A program made the translations under genes and the position numbers. A DNA stretch of 8,209 nt from Actinomycetes bacterium (GTDB lineage: Bacteria; Actinomycetota; Actinomycetes; Actinomycetales; Cellulomonadaceae), in assembly GCA_023460255.1 (NCBI GenBank), contig JAEWQZ010000181.1, forward strand, positions 1 through 8,209. The letters are read 5' to 3'. Numbering within the stretch: position 1 is the first letter of the stretch; every line of letters begins with the position of its first letter. Below the pieces are notes generated by a model. The model was given only the letters and a program-made list of their open reading frames with translations, did no database searches and was not told where the DNA came from. Positions 1 to 5,157 of this stretch are shown here, piece after piece.

Positions 1-675
1 CTCCACGACCGCCGCCACCTCGGCCGGGCCGACGACGCGCGGCAGGGCCGGCACGTGGCCGAGCGCCCGCTCGAGCAGGTCGAGCCGGTACTCCCCGGTG
101 AACGGCGACCAGTAGCCGGTGCCGGACACGTCGGAGCGGTCGGTGACCAGCGCCGAGAAGTCGGCGTTGCCGGGGCCGAAGCCCGCGAGCCGCCAGGTCA
201 GCCAGTCGTGGGGGAGGCAGACGGCCGCGACCCGCGCCGCGTTCTCGGGCTCGTTGTCGCGCAGCCAGCGCAGCTTCGTCACCGTGAGCGAGGCGACCGG
301 CACCGAGCCGATGGCCTCGGCCCACGCGGCCCCGCCGGCGGCGAGGTCGCCGTCGCCGAGCTCGCGGATGAGGTCCACGGCGGCGTCGGCGGACCGGGTG
401 TCGTTCCACAGCAGCGCGTCGCGGACGACGTTGCCGTCGGCGTCGAGCGCCACCATGCCGTGCTGCTGCCCGCCCACCGCCACCGCGGCGACGTCGTCCA
501 GGCCGCCCGCGGCGGCCAGCGCCTCCTGCAGGGCGTCCCACCAGTGCCTCGGGTCGACGGACGTGCCGTCGGGGTGGCTCGCGCGGCCGCTGCGGACCAG
601 GGCACCCGTCCCGGCGTCGCGGACCACGACCTTGCATGACTGGGTGGAGGAGTCCACCCCTGCCACGAGCGTCAT
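1..675 (-). CDS. xylB: Xylulokinase, N-terminal part (cut by window edge)
   Basis: Xylulokinase phosphorylates D-xylulose with ATP to xylulose 5-phosphate, which enters the pentose phosphate pathway in the cytoplasm. The visible 225 residues are the first actin-like domain of an FGGY sugar kinase. They show the N-terminal phosphate-loop motif AGVDSSTQSCK with Asp8, the GGQQHGMV segment at about 69-75 that corresponds to the xylulose-binding Q-H region of XylB, LLWNDTR at 88-94, and the CLPHDWLTWRLAG segment typical of xylulokinases. The catalytic Asp and the second domain lie beyond the left edge; a full protein would be about 450-500 residues. The start at 675 is chosen because AAGGAG lies a few bases upstream and the protein begins at the first conserved strand. 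It is downstream of xylA on the same strand, 71 bases apart, so it is probably co-transcribed from the xylA promoter. Identity is supported by both motifs and context. Confidence 0.95.
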   Translation of the reverse strand, partial: MTLVAGVDSSTQSCKVVVRDAGTGALVRSGRASHPDGTSVDPRHWWDALQEALAAAGGLDDVAAVAVGGQQHGMVALDADGNVVRDALLWNDTRSADAAVDLIRELGDGDLAAGGAAWAEAIGSVPVASLTVTKLRWLRDNEPENAARVAAVCLPHDWLTWRLAGFGPGNADFSALVTDRSDVSGTGYWSPFTGEYRLDLLERALGHVPALPRVVGPAEVAAVVE

Positions 676-696
676 CGGAGCTCCTTGCGGGTAGGG

Positions 697-730
697 CCCG
701 GCCCCGGCGGCGGGCGCCGCCGGGGCCGGG
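697..730 (-). other. Strong GC hairpin between xylA and xylB
   Basis: A perfect 14-bp inverted repeat (697-710 and 717-730) with a 6-base loop lies in the 71-base gap after the xylA stop and before the xylB ribosome binding site. There is no T-tract in the reading direction. Because xylB has no evident promoter of its own, I read this as a partial terminator or a 3'-end stabiliser that lets xylA be expressed above xylB. The structure is seen; the role is inferred. Confidence 0.6.
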
Positions 731-746
731 ACCGGGTCGGGTGGGG

Positions 747-1934
747 TCAGCGGGCGCCGATGGCGTGCTCGAGGGCCAGCTGGTTCAGCCGCACGAAGTG
801 GTAGTCGCGGGCGCCGAGCGCGTCGACGTCCACGTCCTCGTACGCGGCCGGGTTGGCGAGGAAGTCGGCGAGCGACTCGCCCTCGTCCAGGGTGGGCAGC
901 GCCAGGTCGAAGACGCCGGACGCCTCAAGTGCCTCCTGGACCTCCGGGTCGGCGCGGAAGGCGAGCGCCCGCTCCTTGAGCAGGATGTAGGTGGCCATGT
1001 TGGCGGCCGCCGACTCCCACACGCCCTCGACGCCCTCGGTGCGCGACGGCTTGTAGTCGAAGTGGACCGGCCCGTCGTACCGCGGGCCGCCGCTCGGGAA
1101 GCCGTTCTCGAGCAGGTCGACCGTGGCGAAGGCGGAGAAGAGGTCGCCGTGGCCGAAGACGAGGTCCTGGTCGTACTTGATCGAGCGCTGGCCGTTCAGG
1201 TCGATGTGGAAGAGCTTCTCGCACCACAGCGCCTGGGCCAGGCCCGTCGTGTAGTTCAGGCCCGCCATCTGCTCGTGGCCCACCTCGGGGTTGAGGCCGA
1301 CGATGTCGCCGTTCTCGAGTCGGGCGATGAGCGCCAGGGCGTGGCCGACGGTCGGCAGCAGGATGTCGCCGCGGGGCTCGTTCGGCTTCGGCTCGAGCGC
1401 GATCTTCAGGCCGTAGTCCTTCTCCTTGATGTACGCGGCGACGGTGTCGATGCCCTCGGCGTAGCGCTGGTGCGCGGCCCACAGGTCCTTCGAGGCGTCG
1501 TACTCGGCGCCCTCGCGGCCGCCCCACATGACGAAGGTCTGGGCGCCCAGCTCGGCGGCGAGGTCGACGTTGCGCAGGATCTTGCGCAGTGCGTACCGGC
1601 GGACGGCCCGGTCGTTCGACGTGAAGGCGCCGTCCTTGAACATCGGGTGGGTGAAGGTGTTGGTGGTGACCATCTCCACCTTGATGCCCGTCTCGTCCAG
1701 CGCGCCGCGGAAGCGGGCGAGGATGGCGTCGCGCTCGGCGGCGGTCGAGCCGAAGGGGACGACGTCGTCGTCGTGGAAGGTCACGAAGGACGCGCCGAGC
1801 TCGGCGAGCTTGTGGACGCTGACGACCGGGTCGAGGTCGGGGCGGGTGGCCTCGCCGAACTGGTCCCGGGCGGGCCAGCCGACGGTCCAGAGACCGAACG
1901 AGAACTTGTCCTCGGGGGTGGGCTTGCGAACCAT
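747..1934 (-). CDS. xylA: Xylose isomerase
   Basis: This enzyme interconverts D-xylose and D-xylulose (and D-glucose and D-fructose in vitro) using two divalent metal ions in a TIM-barrel homotetramer. The 395-residue length and sequence fit the actinobacterial class I enzymes. Family catalytic residues are present at expected positions: His54 and Asp57 in FHDDD, Phe94 and Trp137 lining the pocket, Glu181 and Lys183 in EPKPNEPRGD, Glu217 and His220 in NPEVGHEQ, Asp245, Asp255, Asp257, and the last metal ligand Asp293 in HFDYKP. The last is shifted by six residues from the Streptomyces numbering by a short loop before it, as I recall also in the Arthrobacter enzyme. The C-terminal dimer arm (LLKERALAFRADPEVQEAL onwards) is complete. 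The start at 1934 is preceded by a GAGGAG ribosome binding site, and its position makes the active-site numbering agree with the family. It is first in an operon with xylB and divergent from xylR. Confidence 0.98.
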   Translation of the reverse strand: MVRKPTPEDKFSFGLWTVGWPARDQFGEATRPDLDPVVSVHKLAELGASFVTFHDDDVVPFGSTAAERDAILARFRGALDETGIKVEMVTTNTFTHPMFKDGAFTSNDRAVRRYALRKILRNVDLAAELGAQTFVMWGGREGAEYDASKDLWAAHQRYAEGIDTVAAYIKEKDYGLKIALEPKPNEPRGDILLPTVGHALALIARLENGDIVGLNPEVGHEQMAGLNYTTGLAQALWCEKLFHIDLNGQRSIKYDQDLVFGHGDLFSAFATVDLLENGFPSGGPRYDGPVHFDYKPSRTEGVEGVWESAAANMATYILLKERALAFRADPEVQEALEASGVFDLALPTLDEGESLADFLANPAAYEDVDVDALGARDYHFVRLNQLALEHAIGAR

Positions 1935-2011
1935 GACGTCTCCTCGTCGAGAATCGCGGCCGGTCGCGGTCCCGGCCGTCCGTGCCGCTCGGGTGGCGGG
2001 CGCGGGAGCAT

Positions 2012-2034
2012 ATTTGTTGACCCGCTGAACTTAT
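2012..2034 (-). promoter_or_regulatory. Putative XylR operator O1 (xylA/xylR control region)
   Basis: This imperfect 23-bp palindrome reads, in the xylA direction, ATA-N-GTTC, nine less conserved bases, then CAACAAA. It has two close matches in the window (3334-3356 and 3767-3789): relative to O1 each keeps the outer arms and differs mainly in the centre. It covers the xylA -10 box and predicted start point, and it overlaps the proposed -35 of the divergent xylR promoter. A bound repressor would therefore block xylA and could also dampen xylR. Assignment to XylR rests on location beside xylR and recurrence only at xylose genes; the binding itself is inferred. Confidence 0.7.
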
Positions 2035-2054
2035 GCCTCGAAACGCTGTAGGGT
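2026..2054 (+). promoter_or_regulatory. xylR promoter, apparently leaderless
   Basis: A -10 box TAGGGT (2049-2054, TAnnnT pattern) ends exactly 7 bases before the xylR ATG at 2062. A weak -35 candidate TGAACT lies at 2026-2031 with a 17-base spacer. This distance puts the transcription start on or next to the A of the start codon, as in leaderless actinobacterial transcripts. The boxes overlap the xylA promoter on the other strand: this -10 overlaps the xylA -35, and this -35 overlaps the xylA -10. The -10 is convincing, the -35 weak. Confidence 0.5.
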
Positions 2055-2057
2055 CAA
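2028..2057 (-). promoter_or_regulatory. xylAB promoter
   Basis: On the minus strand a -35 box TTGACC (2057-2052) is followed by an 18-base spacer and a -10 box TAAGTT (2033-2028), which fits the actinobacterial TAnnnT pattern. Transcription would start near 2020, inside the operator at 2012-2034, giving a leader of about 86 bases before xylA. The same 18-base spacing and operator phase recur at two promoters in the 3268-3903 region, which strengthens the call. Confidence 0.65.
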
Positions 2058-2061
2058 GGTC

Positions 2062-3267
2062 ATGGCCCAGTCCCGGGGCGCGTCCAGCGGCGGACGCGCG
2101 GCACGACAGGAGACGCTGCGCCATCACAACCTGGCGCTGACCCTCCGGCACGTGCTCGACGCGCCCTCGCCAGTCTCGCGGGCCGACATCGCCGCCGCCA
2201 CCGGGCTGACGCGGGCCACCGTCTCGGCGCTGGTCGACCGGCTGCTCGCGGCGAACCTCGTCGCCGAGCTCGAGCCCGTGGCGGCCCAGCGCGCCGGACG
2301 TCCGGCGGTGCCGCTGGCACCCGCGAAGGGGACCGTGGCTGCCGTCGGCATGGAGGTCAACGTCGACTACCTCGGGGTGCGCGCCGTCGACCTCGGCGGT
2401 CGGGTGCTCCAGCAGCGGGTCGAGGTGGGGGACTTCCGCGGCAGCCCGCCCGAGGAGGTGCTCACCCGCCTGGCCACGCTCGCGGGGACGGTGCTCGCCG
2501 GCCTGTCCGCGGACGGCGTGGTGATCGTCGGGACGGCGCTCGCGCTGCCGGGCCTCGTCGACAGTGTGACGGGTCCGCTGCGGGTGGCGCCGAACCTGGG
2601 CTGGCGTGACGTCGACGTCGTGGCGATCCTGGCGGCCCACCCGGTGCTCGAGGGCATGCCCCCGCGGCTCGCGAACGAGGCGAACCTCGCCGCGCGGGCC
2701 GAGGCCCGGGCGCGACGCGGGTCACCCGGCAGCTTCGTCTACGTCTCCGGAGAGGTCGGCGTCGGCGGCGCGATCGTCCTGGAGGGGCGCATCTTCGGCG
2801 GCCGGCACGGCTGGAGCGGCGAGATCGGGCACATGGCGCTCGGCACGGCCGGTGCCCCCGGCGACGGCGGCACGCTCGAGTCCTACGCCGGCCAGGACGC
2901 CATCTACGAGCGTGCGGGCCTGCCCCGCACGGGATCCGTCGCGGACCTCGTCGCGGCCGCGGGGCGGGGGGAGCGGCGCGTGCTGGAGGCGTTGGCCGTC
3001 GCCGGGGACGCCCTCGGTGTGGCGCTGTCCAACGTCGTGCACGTCGTCGACGTCCACCACGTGGTGCTCGGCGGCATCTACGCCGACCTCGCGCCGTACC
3101 TGCGCGAGCGCGTCCTGGCTCAGCTCGGACGCCGCGTCATCACCGCGTCGTGGGCGGCCGTGGACGTCGACGTGGCGCGGGCGGGGCACTACCCGGCGAT
3201 GACGGGCGCCGCCCTCGAGGTGCTCCAGACCCTCGTCGAGGAGCCCGCCGCCTGGGTCCCCGCCTGA
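2062..3267 (+). CDS. xylR: ROK-family transcriptional repressor, probable XylR
   Basis: This 401-residue protein has a winged helix-turn-helix DNA-binding head (about 20-85; recognition region SRADIAAATGLTRATVSALV at 39-58) and a ROK sugar-sensing body (about 93-390). Body landmarks are ALPGLVDSVTGPLRVAPNLGW (161-181), the LANEANLAA segment (203-211) and GEIGHMALG (253-261). In sugar-kinase ROK members the catalytic residue would be Asp in the N-D-A segment; here it is Glu206, and the nucleotide-binding DxGxT motif is absent, so it should bind sugar without phosphorylating it. The usual ROK zinc motif (CxCGxxGC before LE) is replaced by G, P and T at the cysteine positions around 264-271, and the protein has no cysteine. 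It is divergent from xylA, with operator-like palindromes at xylA and before the importer genes. Xylose-responsive repression of both units, and of itself, is inferred. The start at 2062 fits the HTH position and a leaderless promoter. Confidence 0.9.
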   Translation: MAQSRGASSGGRAARQETLRHHNLALTLRHVLDAPSPVSRADIAAATGLTRATVSALVDRLLAANLVAELEPVAAQRAGRPAVPLAPAKGTVAAVGMEVNVDYLGVRAVDLGGRVLQQRVEVGDFRGSPPEEVLTRLATLAGTVLAGLSADGVVIVGTALALPGLVDSVTGPLRVAPNLGWRDVDVVAILAAHPVLEGMPPRLANEANLAARAEARARRGSPGSFVYVSGEVGVGGAIVLEGRIFGGRHGWSGEIGHMALGTAGAPGDGGTLESYAGQDAIYERAGLPRTGSVADLVAAAGRGERRVLEALAVAGDALGVALSNVVHVVDVHHVVLGGIYADLAPYLRERVLAQLGRRVITASWAAVDVDVARAGHYPAMTGAALEVLQTLVEEPAAWVPA

Positions 3268-3310
3268 GCGAAATCACCCGGTCGGAACCTCCCGCCACGG
3301 GTCGCGGTGC

Positions 3311-3356
3311 TGGACTGTGGCGGACTCCGGCGGATATGTTCAGTCCGGCAACAAAT
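3311..3356 (+). promoter_or_regulatory. Promoter with XylR-type operator O2
   Basis: A -35 box TGGACT (3311-3316), an 18-base spacer and a -10 box TATGTT (3335-3340) lead into a 23-bp imperfect palindrome at 3334-3356. Compared base by base on the matching strand, 18 of 24 positions agree with the xylA operator, including TTTGTTG and CTGAAC. Orientation and phase relative to the -10 are the same as at xylA. It points toward the importer genes but sits 564 bases upstream of the first one. Either it is a distal importer promoter or it drives something in the gap. Confidence 0.55.
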
Positions 3357-3743
3357 CTCAGCCGAGCGTTCGTTGCTTGTGACGCCGGCACCTTCGCGCC
3401 CGGCCTTCGCTCGGACCCGGGCGTCGTGGGTGCCGGCGTCGCCTTGTCCGGCCTGCACGAGCGCGGCCCTCGCGAGCTCGCCTGCCGCCCGCGCGCCGGG
3501 CCTCGCCGCGTCCGCCGGGCCACGCTGATGACGCTGCCTTTGGCGTGCACGGATCGCCGCACCTGTGCCGGATGTGGCGTGTGGGGCGTGCGGGGCGGGG
3601 GAGAGGCGGCTATGCGTGCGGGCGAGCCCGGGGCGGGCCGACGCCGCAGGGACCTTCGTCCCGTGACGCACGCTCCCACCTATCACTTCAGGCTTTGTCT
3701 TCAACTTGTGATGACATCGTTACCTGGATAACGCCGAAGGGCC
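3357..3743. other. Intergenic region without a convincing gene
   Basis: Together with its flanks this belongs to a 636-base gap between xylR and the importer genes. Every reading frame gives low-complexity Arg/Ala/Pro/Gly-rich peptides without recognisable domains. The only small frame with a ribosome-binding-like purine run upstream (GGGGGAGAGGCGG) starts at ATG 3612 and encodes 39 residues ending at 3731, ending in a hydrophobic-leaning stretch; I cannot support it as a gene. The section 3681-3733 is clearly richer in A and T than its surroundings and is listed separately. The rest could be a long leader from the promoter at 3311-3340, a small RNA, or the remains of a lost gene. Confidence 0.5.
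3681..3733. promoter_or_regulatory. AT-richer island with inverted repeats, possible control site
   Basis: This stretch stands out from the roughly 70 % GC around it. It holds ATCAC (3682-3686) facing GTGAT (3708-3712), and CGTTA (3718-3722) facing TAACG (3729-3733) with a 6-base centre. The second has the look of a repressor half-site pair, and GATAAC (3727-3732) resembles a -10 box, but no good -35 is placed at 16-18 bases. It lies just upstream of the importer promoter at 3744-3773, where an activator or a second, catabolite-type regulator could sit. No regulator can be named. Confidence 0.3.
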
Positions 3744-3789
3744 TTGAGCCCGATCCCAGCCCCGCAATACGTTCGCGCCGTCAACAAAC
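3744..3789 (+). promoter_or_regulatory. Importer operon promoter with XylR-type operator O3
   Basis: A -35 box TTGAGC (3744-3749), an 18-base spacer and a -10 box TACGTT (3768-3773) form a promoter of the same geometry as at xylA. The overlapping 23-bp operator (3767-3789) shares ATA-N-GTTC and CAACAAA with the other two copies; 17 of 23 bases match O2. Transcription would begin near 3781, giving a leader of about 120 bases before the binding-protein gene. That leader contains a 7-bp inverted repeat (3789-3795 with 3832-3838) and a 6-bp one (3862-3867 with 3873-3878) of unknown meaning. Confidence 0.65.
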
Positions 3790-3890
3790 CCGGACGCCTC
3801 CACGGCGGCGGACGACGGCGAGGTCGCCGGTGTCCGGGGGTCACGACGAGTAGCCGAACGCCTCCGGAGCAGCCGGAGCGGGGCTCGACG

Positions 3891-3895
3891 AAGGG
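3891..3895 (+). promoter_or_regulatory. Ribosome binding site deciding the chvE start
   Basis: AAGGG here is 8 bases before ATG 3904. A GTG at 3895 in the same frame would add three residues but overlaps this purine run and would have no usable ribosome binding site, so 3904 is preferred. Confidence 0.6.
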
Positions 3896-3903
3896 TGACG
3901 AAG

Positions 3904-5052
3904 ATGTCATTGCGCAAGTTCAAGTCGGTCGCGGCGCTCGCCGGTGCCGCGATCCTCCTGTCGGGTGTTGCGGCGTGCTCCAGCGAGCGCGAGGGCGACA
4001 ACGACACCTCCGGTGAGGGCACCACCGAAGAGACCGCTGCCCCCGAGGACATCCTCGTCGGCATCTCCATGCCCACCCGTAGCCTCGAGCGCTGGAACAA
4101 GGACGGCGCTCAGCTCGAGGGCCTGCTCCAGGAGGCCGGCTACGAGACCAACCTCCAGTTCGCCGACGACGAGGTCGACCAGCAGATCTCGCAGATCCAG
4201 AACATGGTGAACGAGGAGGTCGACATCCTCGTCATCGCGGCGATCGACGGCACCGCCCTCGCGCCGATCCTCGCCGAGGCCAAGGCCCAGGACATCACCG
4301 TCATCGCGTACGACCGCCTCATCAACGAGACGCCGGACGTCGACTACTACGTGACGTTCGACAACTACCAGGTCGGCACGTTCCAGGGTGAGTTCATCCG
4401 CGACGCGCTCGACCTCGACAACGCCGAGGGCCCGTTCAACCTCGAGCCCTTCGCCGGTTCGCCCGACGACAACAACGCGAAGTTCTTCTTCGCCGGTGCG
4501 TGGGACATCCTGAACCCGTACTTCGAGAGCGGCAAGCTCGTCACCCCGTCCGGCAAGAACCCCGCGACGAACGACGACTGGCAGAGCATCGGCATCCCCG
4601 GCTGGAAGACCGAGGGCGCCCAGAACGAGATGACCAACCGCCTCAACTCGTTCTACAACGACGGCACGCCGCTGCACGCGGTCCTGTCGCCGAACGACTC
4701 GCTCGCCCTGGGCATCGCGCAGGCGCTCGAGACCGCCGGCATCACCCCCGGCCCGGACTACCCGGTGCTCACGGGCCAGGACGGCGACCAGGCGAACGTC
4801 ATCAACATCCTCGCTGACAAGCAGTCGATGACGGTCTGGAAGGACACCCGCGTCCTCGCCGAGCGCGCCGCCACGATGATCGGCGAGATCGTCGCCGGTG
4901 GCGAGCCGACGACGAACGACACCGAGACCTACGACAACGGGGTCAAGGTCGTCCCGACCTACCTCGAGGACCCGAAGGTCGTCACGAAGGACACCGTCGA
5001 GGCTGACCTCGTCGGGTCCGAGTTCTACACGGCCGAGGACCTCGGCCTCTGA
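3904..5052 (+). CDS. chvE: Sugar ABC transporter substrate-binding lipoprotein, ChvE family
   Basis: This is the extracellular sugar receptor of a monosaccharide importer, 382 residues from ATG 3904. It has a lipoprotein signal: MSLRKFK, a hydrophobic stretch, then a lipobox ending VAAC with Cys25 as the lipid-anchored first mature residue. A Ser/Glu/Thr-rich linker (about 26-50) follows. The mature domain is a periplasmic-binding-protein fold of the ribose/ChvE type: VGISMPTRSLERW, the FADDEVDQQISQIQNMV helix, LVIAAIDGTAL, IAYDRLI, YYVTFDNYQVG, GSPDDNNAKFFF, AVLSPNDSLALGI, LTGQDGDQ, and a C-terminal TYDNGVKVVPTYL. The order and spacing resemble Agrobacterium ChvE closely. ChvE relatives bind several aldoses (glucose, galactose, xylose, arabinose). 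Xylose as the physiological ligand is inferred from xylAB, xylR and the shared operator; xylF would be an equally defensible functional name. Confidence 0.92.
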   Translation: MSLRKFKSVAALAGAAILLSGVAACSSEREGDNDTSGEGTTEETAAPEDILVGISMPTRSLERWNKDGAQLEGLLQEAGYETNLQFADDEVDQQISQIQNMVNEEVDILVIAAIDGTALAPILAEAKAQDITVIAYDRLINETPDVDYYVTFDNYQVGTFQGEFIRDALDLDNAEGPFNLEPFAGSPDDNNAKFFFAGAWDILNPYFESGKLVTPSGKNPATNDDWQSIGIPGWKTEGAQNEMTNRLNSFYNDGTPLHAVLSPNDSLALGIAQALETAGITPGPDYPVLTGQDGDQANVINILADKQSMTVWKDTRVLAERAATMIGEIVAGGEPTTNDTETYDNGVKVVPTYLEDPKVVTKDTVEADLVGSEFYTAEDLGL

Positions 5053-5067
5053 TCGGTCCGGTTCGCA

Positions 5068-5103
5068 CGGCCTGCCCGGTGGCTCGCGCCACCGGGCAGG
5101 CCG
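5068..5103 (+). other. Hairpin after chvE within the importer operon
   Basis: A perfect 16-bp inverted repeat (5068-5083 with 5088-5103) and a TCGC tetraloop lie 15 bases after the chvE stop, in a 105-base gap. No T-tract follows, and the ATPase gene has no obvious promoter of its own. In many sugar importers such an element shields the binding-protein mRNA or partly terminates transcription, so that receptor is made in excess of membrane components; that role is inferred here. Confidence 0.65.
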
Positions 5104-5157
5104 GTGCCCCGCGGCCAGCAGGCCCCGTCCCGTGACCGAGAAGAACGCGAGCTGAGC

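Noticed and set aside
1094..1812. Six-residue loop before the last metal ligand of XylA as a novelty
   Set aside because: As recalled, the Arthrobacter-type enzyme has the same loop and the same 395-residue length, so it is a lineage feature.
636..2051. 471-codon plus-strand frame opposite xylA
   Set aside because: Shadow of xylA, whose active-site residues all lie in the minus-strand frame.
925..2640. 571-codon minus-strand frame running through xylA, the control region and xylR
   Set aside because: It crosses the promoters and lies out of frame with xylA; its Arg/Pro/Gly-rich translation is typical of a shadow frame.
3709..3724. TGTGA at 3707-3711 as half of a CRP-type site
   Set aside because: The second half TCACA is missing at the required 6-base distance.
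3612..3731. Small plus-strand frame of 39 residues with a purine-rich run upstream
   Set aside because: No recognisable domain, Arg/Gly-rich start, and its end runs through the AT-rich control-like patch; kept only as a remark in the intergenic entry.
3895..3897. GTG as the start of the binding-protein gene
   Set aside because: It sits inside the likely ribosome binding site of ATG 3904 and adds only three residues.
5104..5106. GTG as the start of the ATPase gene
   Set aside because: It overlaps the edge of the intergenic hairpin and would add 18 residues without family similarity; ATG 5158 fits better.
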